Source of the DNA: Otis tarda
Taxonomy: Eukaryota > Chordata > Aves > Otidiformes > Otididae
DNA length: 64,000 nucleotides
Reading direction: 5' to 3'
NCBI GenBank assembly: GCA_026413225.1
Contig: CM048553.1
Location: 114,287,190 to 114,351,189 of the forward strand
Of the stretch, positions 12,003 to 23,700 are shown piece by piece (position 1 is the stretch's first letter; every line of letters begins with the position of its first letter). Both the position numbers and the translations under genes were made by a program. A model generated the notes under the pieces. It was not told the DNA's origin, did not search any database, and saw only the letters and a list, made by a program, of their open reading frames with translations.

Positions 12003-14568
12003 CCAGAAAGTACTGATCCTTGTCCCCAAGAATCTCATGTTTCAGTGTTGTGAGTTAGCAAGAACTAAACTCCCAAAATGGAAGAAACAAGTATTCGATA
12101 ACCACTTGCTGTGTAAATGAAATAGACCACATGTGTCATCCAATTAGTGAGGAAAATTAATCCCCTATCCCTTAAAATTGCTAGAAACAGACTATCAGAG
12201 TGGAAATGTGTATTTTAATGCGGTTTGTTTTGGAGAGATTGTGAAGTGCTAGCTAGCAGTACTCTGGACATTTTTGGTTAGAGAACTTGCGTTTTCTTCC
12301 TATTTTTGTTTGTAAGCATTTCCTAAGTTTAAACTTCCTTTATTCTACGAACAAGTTTTCATGTGGCTTTGCAGAAGAGTTTTGCAACACAGGATTTTGT
12401 CCTTTCTTTTGAGAGCGATGCCTCAGCATACCTCACGGCCTGAAGCACCTATGATTCTTGCTCTTTGAGTATTAACTATGCTTCAAGGAGGCTGTATCCC
12501 ATCACTTACCTGAATATAACAGTTTCTGCTTTGTAATTCAGAAAACGTTAGAGCAGCAGTGGTTGCTACATGTTAAGGAAAAAAATTTAGCACTGATACA
12601 GCAGCTGAAGTCCTTGAGATGTTTTGAGTGTTTTCACACTGGAACTGGTGTCCAAGGGACACAAATAACCTATTCCCCATGTAGAGCAGAGCAGCAGCAG
12701 ACGCATGAAATGAATTTTGATCCTGATCCTAGAAAGCATTTATCTTGTTGACAAAGAAATCAAGAACCTAGCTTCCTTAGAAACTGGGCTGTGAAACATT
12801 TTGTTTATCTTGCTTAGTGGAGAACAGAGGTCCCCCAGAATCAGATAAAGAAAACAAGTCAGCCTACTCTTACAAGCAGCTGGCTTGCTCCCTAAGTCAC
12901 TTTTGCTCCAAAAAAATATGCAGATATGTTGGGAAAAAAAAAAAAAAGAAAGAAAAAAGAAAAAGTGAAATTATACTCCATAATACTTATGGAAGTTGCA
13001 GGTTCCTGTAGTCTGACCTTGGACAGGCTGGTTTCTCTAATGAGGTTTGAGCGTGCTGATATACACGCTTGTGAAGTGTGTTATTCTGAAACCAGCGTAT
13101 TACTTTTCAACAGACTGGGAGTACTGGCACATTTTGTCTCTAAACTATAGTAATTTTAGATTGGTATTCCTTTATTAATTAAAAACATGTGGAGAGAACA
13201 AAAACTACTCGTAATTGTAATAACCCTGTCATTTTGATAACTAATGACCATTTAGTTTTTATGTTGCTAACATAGCCATCATTTTTTATTTTGGGGTAAG
13301 CTTTACAGATAAGAGAGAAGTTGTAGCCTTCAGTATGCGTCTACGTGGAAAAGAGAAAGGTTTGCTTTTTCTGGTAGGTATGTGTCACCATTTTTTTGCA
13401 GGTTTCTGTGGTGAAAGAAAATGAAGCAGAATCAGCAAAGGTACCCCTGATGGTGGGAAAGGCGTGAATTTTTGCACTCTGTTATCGGAAGTGTGCTGGC
13501 AGGAGACCTGCTTTAGATGTGGCACAGCTTCCTCCCCTACCGGGTAACAAGAGTGAGATCAGCCTTTGCTTTTCAGTAAATCTCCATACGCCTGTTAAGT
13601 GCATTTTTATAAATACGAATCTAGAGGAATGTATTGAAAATCAACTAAATCAGAATGGAGCATGAGTGTTCTTCAGTCCAAAACTCGATGATACAACCTT
13701 ATGAGAAATCAGATTGCATTCAATTAATTATGTGTATGTGAACTAGCAGGGGGGATCCAGCAAGGGACAGAGATTACAAAAATGGCTTGCAACAACTTCA
13801 ACTTTAAAAATAATATCCTAATTGAATGTATAATGCTAAACTGAAGCAGCAGTTTTAACAGTAAGTTTTTGTTGTCAACTATTGCAAGCTGGTTTAAGAC
13901 AACATAGGCTGTATACCTGTCGCCTACTTGTGGAAGAATTATAAATTTAATTATCTGGAAAAAAATAAGAAGAAAAGGATTATAATATTAATCCATACGT
14001 AAAGCACTGTTGCCTGTCTTACAAATGTGTCTGTGAAGAATCAAACACTAGCAGAAAAAGGTGGATTGTGCCTTCTGTTTAATCTCTTTCACTGCTCTCT
14101 TCTGTCTTTTACTGTTTTCACTTTGCTCTTCTGGAAATTAATCAGGAGTGTGACTGAAACCAGATTAGCCATTACATGACCCCAGTCTCCTACAGGTAGT
14201 ATCAGAATTATTTATTTTCCTTTGTTGCTTAAATTTAAGTGACTAGACCGAGAGCTGGTGTTTGTATCTGGTCTCTGTTCGGGGTATTTTGTTAGCAAAG
14301 GCCCTTCTAAAGAACTGCCTGGTGGTTTCTCTGTAAAACAGAGACTTCAAATTGAAGAGCCTTAATAAATTCAAGACAGTTGAGCAATGGAAAAAACTCC
14401 TGTCATTCCTACAAGATTCTTTTCAAGAAGTGGTGATGAGACAGAACATTTAATCTAAATGTCCTACCATATATCTGTAAATCTTCCATGTTGACATATG
14501 GAAAGGCCACTTGTTTTCAAAATCTACTGCCCTTAACTTTTAAAAGCAAAATTAATTGTCTCTCTAAT

Positions 14569-15693
14569 TGTTCTGGTTTTGTTAGTGACGGGGGCCTAAG
14601 GTGGTAGCTTCTGTAGGAAACTGCTAGAAGTTGCTCCCCTTTGGTTAGTGGACTCGGCCGGGCCTAGGGTGGACCTGCTGCTGGCCAAGACCGAGCCAAC
14701 TGGTAGCAGAATGTCCCGTGATAACGCTTCTGCGATAACGTATTTAAGTAGGGGAAAACAAGAAAAGAGGAGACATGTGAAGCAGCTGAGCGGGGGGCAG
14801 AGAGGGGGAGCCACGAGCCTCGTGGGCCTTGCAGGCCTCATCCTCTGGCCTCCCGCCGGGCAGCCGACTGGGCCCAACTCGGCCCAGCCTGGCTGCAAGA
14901 AGTGGAGAGGAGATGACAAGTGAATAAGATGTAAAAAGGATCCTGAGAGGCGTCTGCCAGCCTGTTGTAATGAATGACTGCAGACGCCAAGGTCAGTGAA
15001 GAAGGAGGGGGAGTAACGCGGCTCCTGGCCAAGATTCCTCTGCAACTCGTGGTGAAGACCATGGTGGAGCGGGTTGTCCCCCTGCAGCCCATGGAGGTCC
15101 ACGGAGGGGCAGAGATCCACCTGCAGCCCGTGGAGGACCCCACGCCGGAGCAGGTGGAGGCCTGAAGGAGGCTGTGGCCCGTGGAGGGCCCGCTGGGACA
15201 GCTGTTCTAGAGGGACTGCACCCCGTGGAAGAGATGACCCACACTGGAGCAGTTTCATGAACGACTGTGGCCCGTGGGAGGGACCCCACGCTGGAGCAGA
15301 GGAGGAATGCGAGGAGTTCTTCCCCCGACGATGACACAGTGGCGTAAAACAACGCGTGATGAACTGACCACGACCCCCATTCCCTTCCCCCCGCCCCATG
15401 CCGCTCGGGGAGGGGAGGTAGTATAGATAATGTTAAGCCCAGGAAGAGGGAGGGGTGGGGGGGAGGTTATCTTGTTCCCTGTCTCATTCTCCTGCTAATT
15501 TTAGAAATAAATGAATAGTTTTCCCCAAGTCGAGTCTGTTTTGTCTGTGATGGAAACTTTAAGGATTTCTCCCTGTCCTTATCTCAAACCTCGAGCCATT
15601 TTCCTTATATCATCTCCTCCTATTCTCTCGGAGGGTGGGGGGAGCGAGAGAGAGACTGCGTAGTCTGGTCCTGATCGGGGCTGAACTACGACA
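14569..15693 (+). mobile_element. Solo LTR of an avian endogenous retrovirus (copy A)
   Basis: The element is 1,125 bp, starts TGTTCTGGTTTTGTTAG and ends GAACTACGACA, so it has the TG...CA ends of an LTR. A perfect 5-bp target duplication, CTAAT, flanks it (14564-14568 and 15694-15698), fixing both edges and showing a single insertion. AATAAA lies at 15506-15511 in the 3' third, so sense is +. No gag, pol or env is attached, so this is a solo LTR left by recombination. Five-bp duplications suit an ERVL-like class, but the exact family is not assigned. A G/C-rich internal block (about 15060-15300) holds imperfect repeats of CCCGTGGAGG. The fairly long open frames in this block on both strands are by-products of its composition and repeats. 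Copy B is at 54589-55727. Confidence 0.9.
15060..15300 (+). repeat. Imperfect CCCGTGGAGG repeats inside solo LTR copy A
   Basis: Variants of CCCATGGAGG, CCCGTGGAGG, CCCGTGGAAG and CCCGTGGGAGG recur at irregular spacing of tens of bases, separated by G/C-rich spacers. The same arrangement occurs in the second LTR near 55119-55320. Confidence 0.65.
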
Positions 15694-16726
15694 CTAATTG
15701 AAGCATAGCAATTGTGGACTGTTTGTAATTTCTTGATATTGCAAAGTCTGAACACTTTAATAAGCAGATAATTCAGGGTGGTGCTTTTACTGCTTAATGT
15801 GTGTTCTTTAATGCCTGGGGAACAGGGAAGGGAAGAGAAAGCTGTAACATTTACTTATGGATCCCTTTGGTGTGTTAATTGGTGCTATGTGTTAATTGTC
15901 TAGCATGTCTATTTGAATAAAACTTCTGTATCTTTTTGTAGGATTATCATTGAGCTGTTCATATGCTACCCTGACTTCAGTACAAAATCAGCAGTTTGTT
16001 ATCTGCTTCAGATACTTTTCTAGCTAGACAAATTTTCTAGACTGGTTTAATCATACATGTGGCCACACAAAAAAATTCTATGAAGAGCTTATGTAGTAGG
16101 TCTTCTATTAAACTTCACTTATACCGCAGATGTTCAAAAAAACTCCCAAACTTGCTGACTCGTGTAGATTATCTTCTGGATGTGAACAGATTAGTTATGT
16201 GGCATCATGACTTGTGCAAAATAGATCTGTGATGTTGGAGGTACATTCACAAGGCACGTGAGTGTAGCATTCATATTTTTAGGTGCCCTGCTGCACACGG
16301 GCTTCCCAAGCATGGTGTGCAGGAATTAGATATGTAAGATTTTGAGAAACCAAGTTAGATCTAAGTTAGTTCCAAGAAGATATGTTGAGGGAGGGAGATG
16401 GAAAGGAGTTAGGTAGCTGACAGAAAGCACCCTAGGATTTAAGGTGTTTGGTAAGGTCAGCTGTTTCTCATGAAAAACAGTGAAGCTGCTGAGTTGCCTC
16501 CTGAAACTGGAGTGTATGGGTAGAGCTCTCAGTTAGGATGAATCTTGTCTTCAGCTTGATTTTGGAGGGTCTGAAATATGGCTTCTTGCTTCCCAAATTA
16601 GTTATCTTAACTAGTAGACTGAAGTTATTTCAGAGAGTGTATCTTTTATTCTCTTCCACTGACATACTTTATTAATTAATGCAGAATTTCCCTCAGATTT
16701 TGAGAAGCTTGTTAGGCATTGTTAAG
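15694..16726. other. Intergenic DNA
   Basis: About 1 kb of mixed-composition sequence between the solo LTR and a CR1 fragment. Nothing recognised. Confidence 0.45.
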
Positions 16727-17134
16727 CATAGAATCATAGAATGGTTAGAGTTGGAAGGGACCTTCAAAGGTCATCTAGTCCAACCCCCCTGCAAGAAGCA
16801 GGGACATCCCCGACTAGATCAGGTTGCTCAGAGCCTCATCCAGCCTGGCCTTGAACGTTTCTAGGAATGGGGCATCCACCACCTCTCTGGGCAACCTGTG
16901 CCAGTGTTCTACAATTTGCATTGTAAAAAATTTTTTCCTAATGTCTAATCTAAATTTACCTCCCTCTATTTTAAAACCATTACCCCTTGTCCTATCACAA
17001 CAGGCCCTACTGAACAGTCTCTCCCCATCTTTCTTGTAGGCCCCCTTGAGGTACTGGAAGACTGCTATAAGGTCTCCCCAGAGCCTCCTCTTCTCCAGGC
17101 TGAACAGCCCCAATTCTCTCAACCTTCCTCTTAG
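16727..17134 (-). mobile_element. CR1 LINE, 5'-truncated 3' end
   Basis: The left edge reads CATAGAATCATAGAATGG, the reverse complement of the CR1 3' terminal repeat, so sense is minus. Read on the minus strand it encodes the C-terminal end of CR1 ORF2: LRELGLFSLEKRRLWGDL, then VFQYLKGAYKKDGERLFSR. Truncation at the right edge near 17134 is typical of CR1 copies. Confidence 0.92.
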
Positions 17135-18153
17135 GGTTGAGGAAACTGAAGCAAAAAGATCAAGTAACAGACTGAAAAGTTACAAGGGAGGTCCACTTGG
17201 GCCAGAAGTGGAGCAAAGAATTTCCAGGATCCCAGGGGACTCCAGGACTGCTAAACTTTATTACACTTAAGCTAACATCTTAATTCTTGCATCAATAAAT
17301 AAAAATGTCAAAGAAAAGCAGATCATTCGAAGTGATACCACATTTTTTAGCTTAACCGTTTGTTTTCTTCTCCATATCTTAGCTTAGCAAGTTATAGTAC
17401 AGCTATTATATATATGTTATATATAAACTATGATAATCTGTTACGTGCTACATAAGTAAGGATATTGTCATTGCATCTTGGAAGCCATTTACAAGCCTCC
17501 TTATTTAATAGTTGTAATACTCTTCTAATTCATTTCCTCAGCACTGAAGGTTTTGGGTTAAGATAAAATGAGAACCTTTCTGTTTATACTTTATAAAGCA
17601 GCTTGAGAGAGAAGAAAAAGGTCCAAAACATTATACTCACCTTTGCAAAGAGCTGTAATTGTACCATTCTAAGGCACAGTAGTTGCAAATTATGTCAATA
17701 ACTTAATTGCCACTGTAGTCTGAATTATTTTAGCATAGATTCTCACTGAAGAAGAAATGCATGAAATGTCAGTAAGGGGTTTGCTATTAAGAGGATCCAG
17801 TTTTAGCTGCAGTTGCTGCAAACACTGGCTTTCAGCCTCATGGCTTGCCTATTTGTGTGGTTTTTTACAAATAGGTATTCTTTCGGAGGACAGTCTGTAT
17901 CTATGATTTTTCTGCTTTTGTTAGATTTTTTTTGCAGCCTTTTGGTCATCATGGGGCTTTCAGGAGACTGTAACAGATGCTTTTCGTCTGGGTGCATTGC
18001 GGTGCATTGCTTCATCATAGATGGCTGGTCCATAGAAAACCTGCCAGCTCAAACTGGCATTTCTGGCCATTTAAGGACAAGTTAGGAATCAAACGTATAT
18101 CCAAAAGTTTCCAGTAGTAAAGAATACTCAAGAGCCTGGGCCTTCTCACATCT
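17135..18153. other. Intergenic DNA
   Basis: A/T-rich sequence between two CR1 fragments. Short open stretches near 17803-18085 exist on both strands, but no known family or splice context was recognised. Confidence 0.45.
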
Positions 18154-18430
18154 TAGAATCATAGAATAGTTAGGATTGGAAGGGACTATTAAAGGTCATC
18201 TAGTCCAACCCCACTGCAAGAAGCAGGGACATCTCCAACCAGATCAGGTTGCTCAGAGCCCTGTCCAACCCAGTCTTGAATGTTTCCAGGGATGGGGCAT
18301 CAACCATCTCTCTGGGCAACCTGTTCCAGTGTTCTACCACCCTCAGTGTAAAAAAAATTTTCCTTATGTCCAGTCTGAATCTACCTCCCTCTATTTTAAA
18401 ATCATTACGCATCGTCCTATCATAACAGGA
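18154..18430 (-). mobile_element. CR1 LINE 3' end fragment
   Basis: It starts TAGAATCATAGAATAGTTAG and continues with the standard CR1 3' UTR and the last codons of ORF2 (FRLDIRKIFFTLRVVEHWNR read on the minus strand). It is cut off near 18430. Confidence 0.9.
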
Positions 18431-20114
18431 TGCAATTGGAAAGGATGTGGGGAATGTTACTGGATATGGGGAAACCCATTCCAGGACCCCTTCCTGACTG
18501 ACGGCAAGCACCCCCATGTCTAAAGAAGGAAACCTTTCACATACTTTCCTCTAGGATATGTGACTTAATGCAGTTTCTGAGCACCCACAGACAAGGATTT
18601 ACAGTAGGTGTATTGTGTGCATGAGAGCTGCCCTAGGTTCGGCGCTTCTTACCAAGGGATTGTCACTTCGAATGTGCAAGAATGAGCTGTTGCTCCCATG
18701 ATAAGGTGAGAGCAGACACAAAGGACTGGTCGCATTAGGTTTGAGGAAAAAAAAATATAATTGAGACATGGAAACAGGTTATATAGGTTCAGTGATCTGG
18801 CAGTATCCACGTCAATTTTCCTTATGTTCTCTGGTTTTGAATGCAGAGAAGTAATCACAGAAGGACTGTTACGCTCCTTGGAGGCCTATAGGGGTCCTGT
18901 GATGTCTTTTACTATCAATGAAATGCAAAAGCAGAAATTCTTGGGGTAAGAAGGTGACTATTTAGAAGATGAAGTGGAAATAAAATGATTGAATGTCACT
19001 TCTGGTACCATATTGGCACCTTGAGCCACAAATCACTGGAGGCATGGGGAGCACACCAGCAGTTTATTTTGCTATGTCCTTACACTCTTCCTTAGGCTAC
19101 AGGCAGTTGAGAGAGACAGAATACAGAGTTGTCCTCACATTTGTTCACCACTTTATTTTCTTTCCAACTGCATAGTAGCTTGGACCTCAGAAACTTCATG
19201 TAGGTCAACTTCTGTATTGCTAGCAGAAGAAAGACTGGTGGTATTACTTAATAGTTGTTGCCAAAGTGTCTTTTCTACATTTTCAGCATTACCTGGAAAC
19301 AAAATAAAGCAAAAGGCAGTAATGGACATGCATGCTGTGAAGATATTTGTATGGATAATAAAGTTTGGCATTTTTTGTACTGCTGCCATTCAAACATTTA
19401 GTAAAAGCACTCGGCAAATGCTAATGAATTTGTTCCCACAACAGAAGCATAGACGTGACAGCCAACATTTTTCAAATTTAAGTCTCTCAAATTAGACACC
19501 AAAGTGTCTTTAGAACCCATAATAAAAATGATTGAATTTTTACAACTGTGAAGTACTCGCAGCTCTCTGCAAGTGGCTTCATTACTCATACAAAATATAC
19601 ACACTTGTGGAAGACACACGATTTCTCCCTCCAGTGTGGAAAGAAAAGCCTCATCCTATTAAAGTTAATTGCCAAGCTCTCGTTCACATTCAAGGAGTCA
19701 GTATTTCGTTCCTTGTTTTTGGGATGGCAACAGCTGAAGCTGCGTCACGGGGGGCTGTCACTAAGAGATTTGAAACTGATTTCAATGGAGTTTTGCAACT
19801 GATCTCTAAGGGTTGGGCCACTGCTGGTTAACTACTCTGGTAAGTAATTGTATACGTGCTTATTTACAGCATATCTGTTTTCAGCCCTAGGGTCCACAGA
19901 AAGAGGAACAACAACAGCCACAAAGAAGTTGACCACGCCTTTGGTCAACACAATAGAGAGGGACCAGAGACTTGCTGAAATACAATGACACTAGATAAAC
20001 AAGGATGAAATTAGAAAGTCATTTAAATTCTCATAAGGATATGTACCCAAGATTAAGAAAAAACTTCCACAAAAAGTTGTTGTCCATAATGCTAGCAAGA
20101 AAAACACTTCTGCA

Positions 20115-20155
20115 AGGGAGGGAACGAGGGTGGGAGGGAGGGAGGAAGGGAGGAA
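20115..20155. repeat. Purine-rich GGGA/GGAA simple repeat
   Basis: Impure run of AGGGAGG, GGAGGGAGG and GGAAGGGAGG units about 0.3 kb upstream of the receptor start codon. Confidence 0.75.
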
Positions 20156-20195
20156 AGCAAGAGAGAATCTCAAATCAGCCCTCCTGACCTCCACA

Positions 20196-20207
20196 GATAA
20201 GGATCAG
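20196..20207 (+). promoter_or_regulatory. Conserved upstream block of HRH4 copy 1 (putative promoter element)
   Basis: GATAAGGATCAG lies 244 nt before the start codon. Copy 2 has the identical 12-mer 243 nt before its start, and CTGACCTC precedes it in both. It contains a GATA core. The regulatory role is inferred only from preservation between the duplicates. Confidence 0.35.
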
Positions 20208-20439
20208 GTTGCATAAAGAACTTGCATGTTAAAATATGAGCTTGGAAAAACTGCATATTTCTTACTGGTAACTCTTCTAGAGATATACATGGTTTAAAAA
20301 ATCTTAGGAAAACTAGATTTATCTAGAATCAGAACCTTTTAATTTTTCCCCAAGGTGATTTTTTTTTATATTTATTGGATTTTTGGCCCATCTTGTTTAT
20401 ACTCCTTATGAATCTCAGCCTTTTGGATATCTCTGCCAG

Positions 20440-20728
20440 ATGGAAATTTCTTCCCAAACTGAACTGACCTGGATACGCAACATGCACAACAGCACTGCCG
20501 AAACTCCGCACACAACTGGAACATACAATGAGATTTTGCCCACACAGCCACCCAGCTCCCAGTTTTCGCTGGGCGTGTTGGTGCTGCTGGCTTTCCTCAT
20601 GGTGTTGCTAGCTCTGATCACTGTCCTTGGAAACGCCCTGGTGATCCTTGCTTTCATCGTGGACAGAAATCTCAGGCATCGGAGTAACTATTTCTTTCTC
20701 AATCTTGCTATTTCTGACTTTGCAGTGG
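20440..20728 (+). CDS. HRH4: HRH4 copy 1, exon 1
   Basis: The coding part is 289 nt and encodes the N-tail, TM1 and most of TM2, ending ISDFAV plus one base of a glycine codon. The donor is GTAAGT. An extra in-frame ATG at 20383 would add 19 residues, but copy 2 does not preserve it. Six of the 289 bases differ from copy 2. Confidence 0.92.
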
Positions 20729-23700
20729 GTAAGTCACAGCCATGGAGGCATGTTATATTTGTTTCCTAGGGACCTGAGGAGAAGCAAGGGGGCTTCTTTT
20801 GCTGAGTATTTTCTTCTAAGACAACTTTTTCCCAGCTGTGTGTCTATGGGAAGGGTAATGAATGATGGAAATTGCATTAAGTGTCTCAGTAGCCTACTAT
20901 TTTTCAGAAATACATTATCATAAGAAGTATCATGGATCCTTTGACAGGTAAACAGGTAAGGTTTAATGTTTTTGCTTCAGGAAATGTATACTACTGTGCG
21001 TGAATGGATATGGAATAAAAACAAAAATGGGAGTTGTTTTTGAAGAGTCTTGACTGAAGTCTAGATAGTGAAATTGAAAACAGCACGTATTATCCAGCAG
21101 ATCTTGCATATGTGGCTAATATCTTCTATTTCAAACTACTCTCACACAATACAGATAATTATCTGAAGTTTGCCACAAAACAGTGATGAATAGTATTTTT
21201 CAACGTTTTGCTCTACATGTTCTATCTGGAGTCATGCTTTAGGAATGTGTGTTTGTATAGGTAAATAAAAATAAGAAATCAAACAGTTTCTAAGAAGTTT
21301 GATGTTGGATACATTTTGTTTTGAAACTTTTACTGAGAAAAAGTGCAATTAAATCACTAGTGTCATGTGCAATTGGAGACTGATGTATTGAAATAGTCTG
21401 TGAAGCATTGGATGTCTCTGGTAAAAGTCTTGGTTAGATTATTGAGTAGGCAGAAGGATGATTTTTAAAAAGTATGTCTATTTAATGACTCTATATAGTA
21501 TATATAATTATTGTGACTCATTGCATTACAACAAGATCTTTTGAAACTGTTTTTATTCTACTTTTTTACCTACACATTTAAAAAGGTTACTGAAATAACT
21601 GAAGAAACTGTCTTTGTTCTTAAAATTTCTTGCCGGTGTCAGAAATCCTGTTACAGGGCACTGCTTCTAATACTCTCGTCTTTGTGATGTCCAGATCTCA
21701 TATAATGTTTTGATGCCTTCCCCCATATAGATGACTTCTTCCAGCTTATAACGGCCTTGTTGTGCCACAGAGCTCCTGCTGCCTGCTGTCTGGCTCCAGT
21801 ATATAGGGAAAAACCACAACAGTGAACAAAAACCCAGTGGACAGAGTGGTGATCTGTCATCTTGCTCACAATCTAGCACCATGTTGAACAAATACGGGCA
21901 TCTAGTTGACAAGTACTGAGTCAATAATGTCCGCTGTCAAAAAAGGAAGTAGAGCTTACTTGGTATTGCCTAACTTCCATACATTTTTGTTTCACGGTAT
22001 TATCTTTACCTAAATGTCTATTTTTTCATTCTAAATTTGGTCAAAAGCTTTGCACCCTTTAGAGTCAAATGATTTATAGCTATGTTGTTTAAATTCAGGA
22101 TATACTTAGATTATCCTTAATTTCTACTTCATCCTAATTACTAAAAGGACACACTTTTATGCTTGCAGAGCCCTTTGCTTATTCTTTTGCTATATTTAAT
22201 CTGTCTGATTTTGACCTTAAAAAACTTTTGCTTTATCTCTGTATGGCTGGATTTGAATAGAGTTCTTTTGATTCTTACTAGAGGGGAAAATAACAGGAAT
22301 TGTAAGATTTTTATGGAAATGAAAACTCTCAAGACACTCACTGGTAGCTGTTGCAGGAATGCACATCATAATGAAGTAAATATAAAGGTGAAATAACACC
22401 TTCTCCCCCACCCATGAATGTTAAAATGTGTAATATAACCTTTTGCTGGAAGGAGCAAGCGTTAGTTACTCTGTAGATGCAGTGATTCCATCTCATTGCA
22501 GCATCGATGCTGACCACTGCATTTTTGTTTGCAGCAAACTACACAGTTAGTGTGTAGTTTGCTGCAAACAAATGCAGGGCTGCATTGTGACCGTGTGTAG
22601 TGTAACCACCCAGAAAGCCATTAAAATGAGATCATATTGGCACTTTCACAACATTTTGATTTAACAGCTTAGATGGGCGTCGGTCACTCTTATATATTCC
22701 CACTGCTTGGTGGGTTCCCATAGATAATACCCTATCAGCTCACCACTGAAATGTGGTTATGGTCAAGAATTATGATGAGAAGAAATGTTAAACTGGGTGT
22801 ACTTAGTTAACCATGCAGTTTTTGTCAGCCTTCTGATTAGATAGTTTTAAAGATTAGTCTGAAATTCATACTGTATTTCTATAAATACAACTTCTGGATA
22901 CTTTTGGCCACCATATCATGCTTCTAAGAGGATAGAAGCATGGCGATTAGATCATTTATTCTAGAAAACAGTTAGTAAAATACATTGAGGGAGGGGAAAG
23001 ATGATTTTCATTTGTTTGTTTTAGTTTCAGTAGCTTAATACAGAATAGTGTTTACTTCAGCAAGTAGAACAGTCAGCTGCTCCTTTCTTTAACAGATGGT
23101 ATAAACAGGAGAAGTAATAATCATACACAATAAACATTATACACTTTTCAGAAAGGTATTAATTATGCTACTGGTGCCTAGTTTGTGGTCAAGTGTTCAT
23201 TGGTTGTATGAGAATACAAAGCCTTCCGCGTGGCAACTCCAGTCAGTATTGTGCTTTTATCAGACGTTGCAGAAAAGTTTCTATGCTTTCACGAGCACTG
23301 CCTGCAGTGCTGACTGATGTGTGCATTTGCTTTATTTCCATAGGTGTGTTCTGTATGCCTTTGTACATTCCTTATGCCCTGACAGGGACGTGGCACTTGG
23401 GAAGAGGCCTGTGCAAGCTCTGGCTGGTTATGGACTATCTTGTGTGCACAGCTTCAGTGTTTAGCATCGTCCTTATCAGCTACGACCGTTTCCTGTCAGT
23501 TACAAAAGCTGTAAGAAGAACATTTCTAATTATTTCTTTATATATATAGAGATTCCTGTAAAACTCAGAGCGTTTACAATAACACTAGAAGCGAAATAGT
23601 CCTTTGTTATTGTACCATTTTTTCTACAGAAACTTTGATGCTTCAGTGTTGCACTGGAACTTAGGGATAGGACAATGCCTTGGCTATGATTTCAGCCTTT

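Larger units (their letters stand above)
10382..14568. other. Intergenic DNA between IMPACT and the first solo LTR
   Basis: About 4.2 kb with no convincing exon. It contains a T run near 10941-10960, a 20-bp tandem duplication at 11340-11379 and a TTTA microsatellite at 11971-12002. Open stretches are short and unsupported. Confidence 0.5.
18431..20439 (+). other. 5' flank of the first HRH4 copy
   Basis: About 2 kb upstream of the receptor start. It holds a purine-rich GGGA/GGAA stretch near 20115-20155 and, at 20196-20207, the block GATAAGGATCAG that is shared with the second copy. No TATA box or 5' UTR exon can be assigned with confidence. Confidence 0.5.

Noticed and set aside
14596..15399. 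Open frame of 267 codons on the minus strand
   Set aside because: It lies wholly inside solo LTR copy A, antisense to it, in G/C-rich repetitive sequence. The same kind of open frame appears in LTR copy B, so it reflects composition rather than a gene.
17803..18085. Overlapping open frames on both strands upstream of the receptor
   Set aside because: Short, without known similarity or splice signals, next to CR1 fragments.
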